Part shown: one piece after another, positions 9,481 to 24,400 of the stretch
Layout: every line of letters begins with the position of its first letter
Position numbering within the stretch: the stretch's first letter is position 1
Assembly: GCA_009746045.1 (NCBI GenBank)
Contig: RPFO01000079.1
Location: 5,522,161-5,586,160, forward strand
Direction of reading: 5' to 3'
Length of the DNA: 64,000 bases
Origin: Mesostigma viride
Taxonomy: Eukaryota; Streptophyta; Mesostigmatophyceae; Mesostigmatales; Mesostigmataceae
Notes under the pieces: model-generated
Database searches by the model: none
The model's input: only the letters and a program-made list of their open reading frames with translations
Told to the model about the DNA's origin: nothing
Program-made: the position numbers and the translations under genes

Positions 9481-12400
9481 GTGAACAACCTCTTGACCAA
9501 GTTGATGACGCTCAAGTCAGCCCACGGCCGCGAGAGCGTGATTCTGGCCATCGACATGCTGGGTGAGGGCGGCATGGCAATAGCATCGGTGCTTCATGAT
9601 TGGTGTGCGCTGTCTGGCAGTATGGCTGCATGGCATGTATGCCATGCAGTCATGATGGAGGTCAAGATCAAGAGCAAGACGCTCTAGATCTTGAACGCTG
9701 CAGCACAGCGTGACCTCGCAAGTCTGTGGCCCACGAGTACGAGAGTCCTTGCATGGCCACACAGAGATATTCCGTGATGTTTGGTGATGACATCACCTGG
9801 TTCATAAATGTTCCGCAAGGCTGGAGGTATGTAGGCAAATAGGATACTGTTTTGACATAGATGCCTCTACATGGGACAATCTTGAAGCGGGACAGCTCTG
9901 GATCACCCGGCAGCTCAGTCAAGAAGAGTGCTGCATTAACAGCCTATCTCTTGTGTGCCTGGCATGTTCAGTAGTGTCTGCGAAGAGAAGAAGTGTGCCA
10001 GGTGTGTCTTTGCTGATTCCGCCACGATGGGGTCTATCGTTTCTTGTCACTAGCTACTTAGGTTGCCGACGTGTGCCATGAGCGATAGCGGCAAAAGGGG
10101 CAGCTTTTCAGCAAGAGAGCCGTCTCAGGCAAAGTAAAGAACCGATTTATTACGTTAAGAAAGCTTTGCAGCACTGCTCAGCAGCGCAAGTCAATGGCAG
10201 GGATCCATTCGATCCCTCATGTAGGAAGCCCCGCAAGTAGCACACAAAGGCGGCGCTTACATGACAAGGTCGGCTTGTGTCAACCCTTTGCCCCCCGTTA
10301 TCCACCCCCTTGCCACAGGCAAGTGCGTGGCGGCCGCTAGTTCCTCTGGCACTCTCTGCCAGCTGGACCGACGGGACGCCCTCCTCAAGCAGCTTCTAGG
10401 ATACATCAAAGAGCCCCCCCTGGCATCCGGCAGCGCCCTCCTCAGCGCAGTGTCGCTACTCAAGGGCGCAGAAGGCGTCAATTTGGAGCACCTGCACCTG
10501 CAGGCATTGGCGGTGGACGCGTGTGGCACACTGTGTGGGCTCTCACCGGATGTGCCCACGCTGCTGGCGCACGAGCTGGTCACGGTGAGCCCACTGCTAC
10601 TAGCCACATGTAACTGTGTGTGTACACGGAGAGACATCACACGGTGCAACATGTAACTGTGTAGTGGAGAAATTGAAGGTTGCGACACCTTTCTGCTTGT
10701 AACTGTTTGCATGGTATGCTTGCAATACTCTAGGCTTGCTGTACCCTTTGTCCTTTTTCGTCCGAAAGGGCGTATTGGCCCCATCAATCGTCACCACTAG
10801 TGTCGTTTCTGTTGTGAAACTGCCAGAAAGATGTGCCTTACATTCAGCAGTTGACTCGCAACGGTGGCTGGCACGAGGCATGTCTGTGGACGTAATAGGG
10901 TGCCTTCCCTCGCAAAGCCTTCACCATGCCACCCTGGCCACTGCCCTGCCACAACAACAGATGGCCGTCCAGTTGTTCGACGCCCCCGATGAGCCATCCG
11001 AGCTGACAGGGCGCATCCTGTCCAACACCAACCGGCTGATGGGCGTGCTGCTGTGGCGCAGGTGGGTGCACAGAGTTTGAGAATGCCTACTATGTCCTCG
11101 AGCACCTTTATCGTACCGTGGTGGCCTTTCTAACCAATTCACAGGTCTCTATCTAGATCGGTATTCTGCGGCATCGCCCAACAGCTGGCATGCCTCTGGA
11201 TGCCCTCATCATTTGCCACCATGCAGCATGTTCATATTTACCTGTGTACGCTTCAGGTAGGATACTTACTACAGGGACGGATGGTACTCTACATATAAGG
11301 CTCGGCTGCGAGGCACAACCGCATAGGGCCAAGCGCCACCGGTGACGTTCATTCTGTGAGCACGCGACCTGGAGCGACTTGCGAGTGGGGAAGCTTCCGG
11401 TACTTTCTGTTTCAAGATAAATTACAACGGGAGACTGCGCTCATTTTCTGACCATAGTCCAGTATGGCTTTGACCACGTCATATGAGAGCTCTGCTTTGG
11501 TTTAGGATCGCTGCGTGCATCATGGATGCCCCTTTCCTCAGCGAGTATTGCTATAGGGTGGTTGGAGCTGGCGTGGTACCCAGTGAGGGACATGTTGAAC
11601 CAGGTTCATATTCACCCAGTGTTTGGCATGCTTGTGCATGATGATGAAACAGGCCTTTTTGATATGCTGACGTGGTCTTTGTGATTTTGCCATGGAGTGA
11701 CGTGAAAACTGCATTACTACTGGTAGTGAAGTTGACACCTGTGCAAGGGGAAGTTGGCGAGTCACAACAAACGGTTGGTTCCGACTTTCTCGTTGAAGCT
11801 CAGCCATGCCGTAGAAGCTCAACCATACCTTATCGCCTGGCACATTACCATGTGACACCTGGCAATCATATGCCACATTGTACATATACACCTACACAGC
11901 TCGGAGGACAAGGACGGTTGCGACTCGATGCTGAGCGACCAGCTGGCAAAGATGGACCCCTGGCTGGCGGCGCGTGGCAGCACCCAGCGCGAGCGCGCCA
12001 GCGCGTGCGTGCTGTACCTGTTGCAGCGCTTGGATCAGCTCAGCTCCCGCAAGAGCATGGGTGGGTGGCATAGCTACTAGGGCACTACACGAACATCGGT
12101 GGGTGGCATAGCTAGTGTACGGCAAGGGCTTCGGTGGGTTTACTAGTGCACTGCAAGAGCATTGCAGTGGGCTCAATAGTGCACTGTAAAAGCATTGATG
12201 GGCTCAATCATTAGTGCACTGCAATCGCATTGGTGGGTTCAAGAGTGCACTGTAAGAGCACCAGTGGGTTCCCAAGTGTATTGCGAGCGCATCGATGGGT
12301 GTCGTTGTGCATGGCAGCGTTCATGGCAGGGAGGAATCCAAGGAGATGCGCCTTCCTCTAGGTCCATTTGGAGGTGGATGCCTGTGGACCCCAATCAGGG

Positions 12401-15400
12401 GGCCAGCCACCCATTCAGGGTGGTGTGTGGCCATAAGAGGATTGATGGCAAAGTCACCACAGAACATGGGAGTCCTCAGGTTCAGCCTGTCTTCCACAAA
12501 ACGCTGCTAAGCAGATGTTGCTATGGCTGAAGAGGTCCTTGGGATCCTTTCCACCAGCAGAATAGTCTTGATCTCTTGGATGGCTCTCTCCACCACCCCT
12601 TGCTGGCCGTGGCTCTCCCTGGGTGTTATCAGCAGCTCTGGAAACTCTGGCATGTTCTCACAGCACTCAAATCGAATGTCACACTGCAGCAACTCTATAA
12701 CCCAGGGTACCTGCTCCTTGTCAACTTGAGAGCAGCAATCAGAGTTGGTTTCTCCATATCATGCAGGATCTCTAGGGTCTTGTACGTGGTATATATCTGT
12801 CTACTGCCACTCGCAGCTTCAACCCCCGAATCCTCTGAATGTCAACCTGGATATAGAGTAGGAGGCCTGGCATGAGACTGCTTGAGCTTTCTAGAAACTA
12901 GCCTGCAACTGCAGGCTTGAGCCACATGTTGGCAAATGGAGTACAACTCACTTCCTCCCAACCGCCTAGCAACCTGCAAAGGCTGAGCTGCATGGCCAAA
13001 CATGGTGTGCAACCTTGATGCAATATCATACAAAAGAGAAAAACTGTTATTCATTATTATTAGCATCCAGGGTATGTACAGATCCCTTATGTACCAGGGA
13101 CCAGGGTCGTGCCTGTCAGACCGTCCCAGTCTTATCCTCATCCTGATCATCCTCTCCAATTACTGCACGATCCGAATGTGTATGAGATCCACCTGACTCC
13201 ACGGCCCAGGTCCTGCCTCAGGCTCAGCACCGCCATGGCGGGCTCGTTGACGAGTAACCATTACTGCTAACAGCTGGCATACTCTCTGGGATAACCAAGC
13301 TTACTATACCATAACTATACCATTACTGCTACAGCTGGCATACTCTCTGGGATAACCAAGCTTACTATACCATTACTATACCATTACTGCTACAGCTGGC
13401 ATACTCTCTAGGAAAACCAAGCCTGCCCCATCGTGTCCATTGGGCTCTAAACTAAGAGATGGGGCTGCCCCTCACTGCTGTCATTAGCAGGTGCATCACA
13501 TACCTCTGGGGGATCCTTCCAGTGTTCAGAGGCATGTGAAGGCTCGAGTCAATGGTCAGTAGCCCTGCCCTTGCCCTTACGGTCCTGGGATGCACCAACA
13601 CCCTGACCTGTGCCCTGAGCTGGCTTGCGCTGACCCTCCTGCCTGAGGTAAGAAGGGCACTCATTCCTGAAGTGACCCTTGCCATGGCAGAAGTAGCACT
13701 CGACCTGGCTTGTGTCCCGTGAGGTCCCGCTGCTGGGCACAGCCTTGGGAGATCCACCCACCCTCCTGAAGTCAAACTGGGACTGTGGAGGTCCCGACCT
13801 CGGTGGTGGCTCCCTTTCAGCCATTCTGCCACGCCCCCTCCTCAGCCTTCCTCGATCCCCACAAGGGTTCTCCGGCCGACTTGAGGACGCTGGACCCCCG
13901 CGGCCCGATCCCCTCATGGACTTGACTGCAGGCTCAGCTGGCGCTCCTCATCAGCGGGACGAGGGCGCTTCCCGCCTACATACTTTCCACTGAAACACTC
14001 ATACAACTGATCAGTCACGGCAGCCCAAGACTGGGCCTCGCGCATGTGGATTGTCATGAGTGACCTGATCAAGTTTGAGTGATTTCGAGAAATCCCCCAT
14101 GGCCATCTTGTCATTGCAGAAAAAAACCTTGGCCATGGCGTCCTCCCGCACCTTGCAGAAGTCTTCAAAGGCCTGCACCACCAGCTGCCCCTTGGTCGGC
14201 TTATAATGCAGGTACTCCTGCTTCAAATGGGACCCGTCTATGGTCCGCTTTTCCGACAGGATTGACCTAAGTCGAACCACAAACTGTGCCCAGGTCTCCC
14301 CCGCAGCATTGCGCTCCCGGACGAACTTGAAAAGCCGCCTGCCCGACTGCCAAATGTAGGCACTCGACGCCAGGGTGCGCAGCTTCTGACCTGGATAGAT
14401 CTCGCTGTAGAGCTCCTTGTCCTCCAACATGCGCTCTGCGTCGTGTGGCTGCCAATTGTCCTTGACAGACTGAAATTGGCAAAGCACTGCGCAGCCTTCA
14501 GCTGCGGTAGGGCGACGTGGCTGGCTCCGGGCTGCTGGGGCGTTCTGATCTTCCTGGGACTTCTGGTCTTCCTGCTCCTCATCCGACTCGGGGTGGTTAA
14601 CTGCCGCGCCCCGACGTCCATCTGGATCTGCGCCGCGCCTGCCACCGTGGATGCGCTGCTGACTCCGCTCATCAATACCCTCCTGGCTTGGGTCGCGGTT
14701 CAGGTCGATGTTGGTCTGGTTCAGATCTTGACAAACAGAGATCCGACTAAGCAACCACAATGCAGTATGAAAGTCCAGGAAACAAACAACGCCGACCGCT
14801 GCCGACCCTAGTCGACTCCGGCGCCGTTTTCCACCGACGGCACTTGGTTCTTCTTGTCGCTGTCGTGTCGCTCGTGGGCCTCGGCACACTGTCGCCACGG
14901 CTATCCCCAGCACCCGCCTGGCGCTTCACAGTTGGGCTAGGAGGCACAACAGCGCCGTCGCCGTTGGCGGGATACGTCGGCGAATTGCTGACGTTAGCAC
15001 CTCGGGGATCATAAACTGGCAACACCTCCGGCACAACCTCCCCTGCCTCGGGAAGCCCTTCCACACTGGTCGCGTCGGCGCGATACCTGAAGTAATCACC
15101 GTCGTGAGAGCTGCCGCTGAAGGTTCCCCAACGTCGCACCACACCAGGGCCGCGAGCAATATATCGGCAAGCGGCACCCAAAGCCACTCGCGCTGAATGT
15201 TGTCGAAACAGTCATCGGCACGTGTAGCGTGCTGAAGACCCAAAATGGCGGCCGACACACTCCTGATGGTAGAGACGCTCCCAGATCGCTCGATTTGACG
15301 TCTTCCTGAAGGCGGAATGGGGGCTGCGATGCCCTCGAATGCCCTTTGAGCACCAAGGTCTACAGTGTTTTGCTCTAGCTCCTGGAGCAGAACTTGCCAG

Positions 15401-18400
15401 GAACCTGCTCGCCCCCACGTCGAGCGACCAGCTCCTGTGAATCCGTTCGACGAGAGCTGTTATCACAGCTCGGATATCGACCGAACCGTGAAGCTCCCGC
15501 TCGATGTCGTTGATGCTCCTCTGCGGAGGAACCGCGATGGTAGCGATGTGTTGAAGAATGCGCTCCCGATTTTCCTGCTCGTCGTCCAAGACCTGCACAA
15601 AGTTCCGATTCACCGGAGGGCAATCTCCGAGCAAGTGAGACAAATCTTTCACAATTTGATGAAGCTCGGCAGGATCCGCTCCACCAATGTATTGCCGCTG
15701 CAGCCTGAAACTGGGACGTCGCGGAGCTTCTTGAACCATTCGTCGCTGCGGGCGAAATGCCTTTGCCACTGCCGCACCAAATCCGCAAGCAAAACCATGA
15801 CCAGGTTCCTCCTGGCCGTCTAGGCGAACTGCTTGTAATTTGAGTTCAAGCGCAATGTTAAGGGATGTGTGGATTGCAATGCGGATAAACTGAGAATGGT
15901 TGGATTTGAGCTTTGTTAAAAGATATAGATTACAGCGTATACTCGAGTGTGAGCTACGCCCAGGATTACTCGCACAAGATTGCCAAGTCAAGATACACGC
16001 GTGAGGCAGTGCTTGCAAGATGCCCAGTTGGCATTGCTCTATTCTTTATATACACTCTGCGAACTGTACTTTGCTAGGGAACACCGCAGTTACTCCGCAT
16101 GTACTAACCTGCTCAGGACTAAATATCCCGGTACAGTAGGACCATCCGGTACAGTATTTATATCCGGTACAGTAGCACCGCTACACCGGTACAGTGAACC
16201 ACCACAGAGCACAGTCCACACAGTAATTATGACATCAGTAACGACCATTCCTAGGCTAGGCCTGCGGTCCCACAAACCACAGGTTAAGGCTCCAATTTCC
16301 TGCGTGCAAGGTATTCATCCAATACCGTCGTAGCTGAAGCACAGTGTTCCTGTCGTCCCAGGAATAACTGTCGGCCCACCATGTCCTCAACAGATAAGCA
16401 ACATATTCGCGTGCGACCTTCGCATGCAGCCGGCTCGTGCTCGCGTGCGACCGGGATCGTCGGAAGCCCATAACTTTCTCGATACTTGTCGGAATGACTC
16501 CTTCCCGGCAGCACTGGAATAGCAGCAACACAGTGATTCAGGATAATCCCAATGTGGTTGGCGTCAACTCCTGTCCTGGAACTCTCAGGTAAGATGTCTG
16601 CTTTTTAGGCGTAAAAGGTGGTGGCTTCCACGCATGCCTGCACTGATTGGCCCGATGCATAGGGTTCATGGGGTGTAGACGGCAAGGAGGGAGGCTAGAT
16701 TTCACGGAGTGGAGAGGGTAGCGGGTCCATACCTTTTTGGGCATTTGAGGTTGTAGCCAAACCTAATGGCTACAAAATGTGATGAATTTTCTGACATTTA
16801 GGTAGGAATCTTCTCATAAAATGCTCTTGTTTTGCTTGGGTGATTGGTTTCACCCTTCCTTGACCGCTTGTTCGCATGCATCAGCCGGGCTCCTCTATTC
16901 CCGCAGCTGTCTCCACTTGGGCCAGAGGCTGGCACATTATGTACCGCTGCTCAATGACCCCACGCCCTCTGTGCGGGCATCTGCTGCACAGGTGAGCGGC
17001 TGCGGTGGTGGGTTATATGCAAAGGAAGCATGTAACATAGGTAGCCTGTCTGCAACTGGAATGGCCCCGCCTCGACCAGACAATCTCACTGCTACTTTGT
17101 GTTGCGTTAGCCCTGGTGATCCGTGGCAAGCACGATGGTAAGGCACGAGTCGCTGGCCCGTTAACATCCCAAAGAACGTTCTTTCGCGTGTGGAATTTGA
17201 ACCTTTGGATCTTGATCGCAATTTACTTTACGTTCATGTTTCGTTATTTGCTTTTGCATTGTAGCACAGCTTCCAAGGCCATGGTTTCCATAATCTTCAG
17301 TCGTCTCTGTATGCGTTGCGTGCTACCTTGACATTATGGGAGGACTCCTCCACGCCATGCGTTTCCTGTGGGGGCAACCCCCTACATGCCACCTTGTCTG
17401 GTGATCAGATCGTGGAGCGGCTGGTGAGCGTGGCCGCTATCCTGCAGCTGCACGAACAGGAGGCCCTGTCGCCTGTCACCTCTGCAGGAGGGGGGGAGGG
17501 GGAGGGGGAAGGTGCGGTGGAGGGTGAGGGCGAGGGCAAGGGCAAGGGCAAGGGTGAGGGTGCAGGTGCTGATGAGGGTGAGGGTCATGATGAGGGCGAG
17601 GGCAAGGGGAAGGGCAAGGGCAAGGGTGCGGGTGAGGGTGAGGACAAGGGCGAGGGTGAAGGCAAGGGCCAGGGCCAGCATGAGCAGACGGCAGCAGCGG
17701 GCGAGGCGCGCCCAACTTCTCCGGCGCTGAATGAGGAGGACATGCGGCGCTTGGAAGAACTGGCGACGATTGCCCGGCAGGTGAGTCATCACGTGCTTTT
17801 ACTTAATTAGGTCCTCACTCCTCTCAAGGGGAGCGCCCGGGTCCCCTCGGCACTTACTAGGTGGTGCTGTTGTGGTAGGGAAAGGGCGTCATTATTTAGA
17901 TACATCGATGGTATCCATGGGAGCGGTGGGTTGCATGGCACAGTTGTTCAATGGTGTACATGTTTTGCTATGTCCGACTAGGTTTTACTTTCTCAATGGC
18001 TCGATGGAGTCATAGGTGCAGCAACATAATGAAGGGATACAGCTGGTAAACAAGAGAGAGCTATTGCATGAAGGAAATTCCCCTAGATCACTTGCTTGTT
18101 GGTGAGGCAGGAACCGCCCACTAGGTCTACCGCAACACCTAATTTTGATCCAGTAGTTGCATCTACAATACCTAAAGATTCAAGTTGAGCAATGAAGAAG
18201 AAACCTTCCACCTTTTCCTTTGAGCGGTTCCTATGTCTCTGGCTTTGGGACGATGATGTTGGCTGTCATACTCCTGCACATTACCTTGATTTATTGCCAG
18301 CTTTATTGATAGCATGGTGGCTGCAAGTTGTTCTCTGGTTTCTTCTTTTTTTTCCTGGGTTTATTTGTTGCTGTCAGCCTGGTGGCAGGGGTATTCGCTA

Positions 18401-21400
18401 GTTTTCCTCTGTGTGGGGGGGGGAGGGGGGGATGCCCGAGGAGCTGCTGCATCTGCCCAGGAGCATGTGTTGTGGATGGGCTCAGGAGCAGGTGTTGTGG
18501 ATGGGCTCAGGAGCAGGTGTTGTGGATAAGTTAAGTAATGCATTTCGCATTACTGAACTGGATAGGCCCAGGAGCAGGCTTAGTGAGTCGTCAGCAGGCT
18601 GATTGCAGCTCGCCAGCAGTCAATGTAGCTGTATCGTAATAATTACAGCAGCATGCATGTCAGCGCCCTGGCCTCACCTGGGCCCGTGCTGCATGTACCT
18701 CATGGGTGCTGGGGGCTGCCTCCTGTTTGGCTGCGAGTGCAGATCGAGCTCGGGTGCACGGACAAGGGCACGGTGGCGGCGACGCGGGACATGATGCAGC
18801 TGATTGGGCCACTGCTGTCATGCCACGAGGTGGGTCCCGTCCAGACCTGGTCATATGCATGGTTCTTATGGCGACTCTGTGGCTATGCATGCAAGGCCAC
18901 TTCCCTAGTTGGCCATGGTCAGCCACCCTAGCTGGCCATGGTCGGCACACGGATGGAAGGGGCCATGTGAGTTATAGTCCGGGAGGCACGGCCATGCACG
19001 TGATGGATCATGTGGCCATGCTTTCCTGACTTCCTGGCACACGTCACACCCCTGCTGCGTGGTGCTGTGCGACTAGTAATCTTGCAATGGGTGGGTCGTT
19101 TACTGCGCTCTGATCTAAAATTGTTCGTTAGTTTTTTGCCACTTATGTTGTCTTTCCTGGTTTACTGCTTCATTTTGTGTTCAACCGAGGCGCTAAGGGA
19201 GTGATATATGTGATGCCTGCTTTACCGTCCTTGGCAGGTTTTACAATACCCTCACATGTATCCAAGCGTGCGTCTGGATCGTGCATGCATACTAGAGCCA
19301 GTGACAAGTAAAAGCATAAACACAACCCGGAGATGACGACGAAACGATGTCAGCTCCCACGCTGTTGTACCCTTCTTCATTCCCTCCTCGCACCCTTTGC
19401 CTGCACAGTTGGTGCGGCGACACGGATGAAGAAATGGGAAGGAAGTTCGATCCATACATGGGGTTGTGATCCCCAAGCAGTTCGGTGCTCACAGCAAGTC
19501 GCATCTACTGGCAGCTTACGCTATCTGTGCCCTTGACACGCTTGCTCTTTCTTCAAAAGGTTGGGGTATCATCTACCATCATCATGGCATCTTATTTACC
19601 CGCAACTGGCCCGTTCTGAAAGGCTGCACCAGCCCGCACCCGCTCGCACCCGCTCATTCATTTACTCATTCATTTACTCAATCATTTACCCCTTCTTACG
19701 TACTCGTTCATCGATGTCGGCACCGCAGGCATCCAGCTTCACCCAGGCAGCCTGTGAGGGGTTGCTAGTGGGCATTCCTGAAACCTCGCTGGGCACGGCC
19801 GTGGCCATCACCATCATTTGCACCCAGAAGGGGAAGGAGATGCTTCAGGCGTTTCCATCGTACGTTGGACCGAGTCAAGACTGACGGATGTTCTGATTTT
19901 GATGTTTTAGTACTCCTCGTGTTTGACTTGCATCTGGTGTTGCTGTAAGTTGGCTTTTCCGCTGTGGCGTCGCTTTTCACTCCAGTAAACTATCAATACT
20001 GTATTGAATTATGTGCATCACTACTGTGTATGATAGTTTGTCATGTTGTATGGACTATCGAACTAACAAACTAGCTTGGCTGTGTATGTGGTTTTGACTG
20101 CGTCAATCAGAATTTTTGTGCACGCATGCCTAATTCGCGCAGCCAACAGGGCGCCTCGTCTAGCACGTTTCTGGACGAGGGCAGCAGACTGGAGATTTAA
20201 CACAATAACTGGGTCGTTACTACCTTCCAGACTATATGCTCACAAGCACCTCTTTTGCACCTTGATCTTGTAGATTAGACCAGTCTGTGTAGGCAGTGCC
20301 ACTGCAGTCAAATCATCGTGTGGTTTTGGGTTGGCATGGGCTAACCTTCACAGCATGCGGGTACACGTGTGCGATTTGTTACGTCTCTTGTTTGCTCTTC
20401 TGTAATTTTGCATCTGCCACGGGACCTGCCACCTGCCACACGTCCGCCAGAGTGATGCAGCCTCTGCTCAAGACCATGAGAGGCATCCAAGACAAGGATG
20501 TTTACCAGCTGCTGGTGGACACTGTAAGCACATGGACCTATAGGACATCCTCTCTGTTGCATGCCAGGCACTTGTGCAGCCTGGCGCATTTTTGCTCATT
20601 TGTTTCCATGCGTGGGGAATAATACGACAGCCTGCTGTATTTCCCCATCAATCGCACCCATTGGGCCACGGTATGCCAGATTCAAGGTCACACGAAAGCT
20701 AAAACGCATGCTAATGAAACGGCTGCTTCACCTGAAAGCATTCTTCCCCCGCATTGATCCTCTGGTCGTGGTCATGACCTCCCGGCCCTAAGCCTGGCAC
20801 GTCGCGAGCCATGTTTGTCATCCTCCCTGGCAGGTGGTGGGTCTGGTGGCGGTTAGCGAGGGCAGTGGCGTCTTCTGTGGCCTCCTCAACGACTGCGGGA
20901 CCACGCTTGACCATCGGGGGGCAATGACCGTGCTGGAGGTACGTGGGAGACCGCGAGTGGAGTGAGGGGAGCGATTGGAGATGTTTCAGGCAGGAAGAAC
21001 GCTCCAAGGATGACCCGGCTAGCTAGTACCACTCCCTCGGTTTCTCATATAGCTCGGGGTAGGCTGGGTCGCAATCGCTGCCGTCGAAGGATTCAGAGAC
21101 ACAAGGGGTCTTCTGGTGTGCACTGGTGGGCGCGTCAGAACTGAACACGGCGATTCCTAAGGGGTGGGCACTTCTGGTTTGTAAAAAGTCTGTTTGGAAG
21201 CAACCTGGCAACAACCACATAACTGCTCGTGTTGACTACATTCTATCTTCCTGCTGTATACTTCTCCCATCGACCTTGATTACTTACCTACTTGGTGTGC
21301 CTCTCCCACTTACGTTGTTAACGTGGTTGACGGCTCGCTATGCTTGCTCCCCTCAGGCGCTGCTGTGTGACGAGCGCCAGGGCCTACGGCTGCTGGACTT

Positions 21401-24400
21401 CTTCGTCGACGAGCTCTGGAAAATGCTTCCGCCGTCTGCCACCAACATGGAGGAGCCGTTACAGGCGCAAGCGCATGCAGAGATTCGGGTGCTCAAGGCG
21501 CTGCTGGCACCCGGCACGACCACCGCCTCCGTGGGGGGCGCCGCCACCGCCATCAGCCTCACCCCCGCGATGGTCGCTTCCGGGTCGGCCCCCGCCGGTT
21601 CCACCGTCCCGAAGTATCTTGACACGCTGCGCTCGCTGCTGCGGCACCGGTACGCACGCCTTCTGTGCGGGCTAATGCTGCACCTCGGCACGAATGCGTC
21701 ATCCAGCGACCGTGCGGATACCCGCGAGGACCACGCCGACGCCGGAAAGGGCAAGGGGGCGGGCGCCGCCAGGGGGCACTTGGGCCAATCAGGCGTGGGC
21801 ACTGCCCCCGCTGGCTCAGGCCCGTCCGCCGGCGTCCCCCCGCGTCATGCCGGCACCCGCACCCATGCGGCGATGCAGGACCTGCTGGACACGTTCCGAG
21901 CGTTCAGCGAGCTGTGTGGCGACGCGGGGGGGGCGGCGCTGGCCGACATGTGGCAGCGCAGCGGGGGCAGTGGGGCCCGTGGGAGTAGCGGTGCCGAGGG
22001 GGGGGTGGCCATGGTCCCTCCAGCTGACCACTCGGAGGTTGGCTCCTTTATCATCGTTTCTACTGCGGCGATGGGGTATGAGGAAGGTTCTCATCAGGAG
22101 GAGGTGGCGTGCGTGGTCTCTGCCACGTGTCGCATGCTGGTGAACAAAAAGGATGCGGGGGCCATAGTCCCAGAGGTATGCCGGCTGCTGCAACCGTTCG
22201 TGGCGCACCCTCACAGGGGCCTACGCCAGGTGGCCGTGGCTGCATTTGCCGAGCTCATGGGCAGCAGCACGCTGTGGGGAGAGGAGCGGCCGGGGGATAT
22301 GCTCCCATTCCTGGTGACGTCAATCAAGGACCTGATCTCGGACGACTGCCGCGCCGTGAGGAGGCAGTGCGTGAGGGGGCTATCGCAGGTGCGTGGAGCG
22401 TGCATGCCCCCATGTCTGTTGCATGTTGATGCTGGGTTGATGGCTGCTGCAGGCTGGGGGTGTGTCCATGGTTATCGCAGGTGGGCAACGTGTGCATGCC
22501 ATCATGCCTGTCGCCATCGTATCTATCACAGGTTGGTGCTGGCTTGATGCCTTCAACTATCCAGCGGTCGCAGGGGTTGCGGTGTGTCTGACCTTGTAAA
22601 CATGGGCAACAGGGCAAGCAGTGTCCAGCTTGCATGCAGGGTCCATCATACATGGATGCCACTTTCTTTCTTATTTTTTTATCTGCAATGTGGCTCCGTG
22701 GTAAGCTTGATGTGGCCGGCCCCTCGTTTATGCCCGCATTGCCACCTATCGCAGATCCCTGGCCCTAGGTGCGAGGAGTTTGCGGCCATCGTCGTCGGTG
22801 TGCTGCTCACGGGCATGGGGGATGCTGCCAACAGCGTCGCGCTGCAAGCGATACAGGGGCTCATTGTGGTAAGGGGGGGCTGAGGACGATGGATCCAGGG
22901 ATAAGGGGGGCGAGGGCAAGGGGGGAGATGGGGGCGCCTGCAATACCTTAAAATGGTGAACAGGGGTGTTTGTCTGAAAACATCAGGTGATGCTTGCTCC
23001 CAGTACTACGACTACGCGATCTCAGTTGCCTCTATCACTGTGAATTTGGTTGGTGTTTCTTGGGCACCTCAATGAATGGCAGTAGGCAGCCGCATGGCCT
23101 GCGTAGATTTTGGTTGACTAGCGAAGCGCTGTCGCTGCTAACCTGACTGTCTCGATTCCTGCCGGCGGAATCTGATAGACAATGAATGTTTTGTAATCCA
23201 TTTTGTGGTCATGCCTGGAAGAGGAGGATGCTGCCTACATTGAAAAGGACTGGCTGGGTGTACGCTATGGATACAGGATGGGTGATCTAGCCAGAGACAG
23301 GCAGGGCATGGCATGGATAATGAGAAAGGCAGGCATGGCATGGATAATAAGAAAGGCAGGCATGGCGTGGATAATAAGAAGGGCAGGCATGGCATGGATA
23401 ATAAGAAGGGCAGGCATGGCATGGATAATAAGAAAGGCAGGGAATGGCATGGATAATAAGAAGGGCAGGCATGGCATGGATAATAAGAAAGGCAGGGAAT
23501 GGCATGGATAATAAGAAAGGCAGGCATGGCATCCAAAGGGTTGTGGTTAGATAAACTGGCGGATCAGCGGCCAATCAACATGCGGGGCCCGTATGCATCG
23601 GATAGTCGGTTGGTTGGAGAGTCGGTTGCGTGATGATGTGCACCCTTTTACGTGCGCCGTGCGTGCGTCCCTCGTGCGTCCGTGCCCGACGTGCCACCCT
23701 CGCCGTGGCCCCAACCCTGGCCCTGTCGCTGGCAGGTGCTCGGGTTCTTGTCGGACGCAAGCATCAGCGCGATGGTCGCCGTGCTGTGCAGCCAGCTGCA
23801 CGCGCTGCAGGTACCTTTTGTAGCCACATCAGGCATTGTTGTGCCGGTGAGATGCTTGTGTGCCGTGCTCTTATCCACAAATCCGTCACGCGACAGGGCT
23901 GCCTGGCGCTGCCATGCCACTGCCAGCTTCTGAGGTGTCTCTCGTGAGCATAAACATGCTAATCATAAGGGCGATGACCTCAAACTTCAGTTTGTTTTTC
24001 TTGGATGAGAACGTGCAAGCTCAGTTTTTCTGATGGATGGCCGCGGACACACTTCTCGTATGGGCCACCGTAGAGGCATGCAAGGGATGACCCTTTTTTT
24101 GTTCTTTTTTTCCCCCTACTCTGGCCGCACTAGAGCCACGTGATGGACGACATGCGTGCATCGGCCTTCCTCGCGCTGGCCAAGCTGGGCGCGGTGATGG
24201 CTTCGAGGGAGGGAGGCGGCCGCGACTGTGGGGAGCTCATCCAAGAGGTACACCATCGAGGGGTTGTGCCATCCACGTGGAGCTGTGCGGTCTTCTGTCA
24301 TTTTCTTCCCAGCCGTGCCATTCATGTCAAGCAAGGATACCTTTTGTTGTTTTCTTCGTCGTTATCTTTCTTGGCCATGTGGACAGCACATCCTTGAGGT

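Noticed and set aside
23203-23574. Repetitive ORFs of about 100 residues on both strands
   Set aside because: They are translations of the 22-bp minisatellite inside a host intron.
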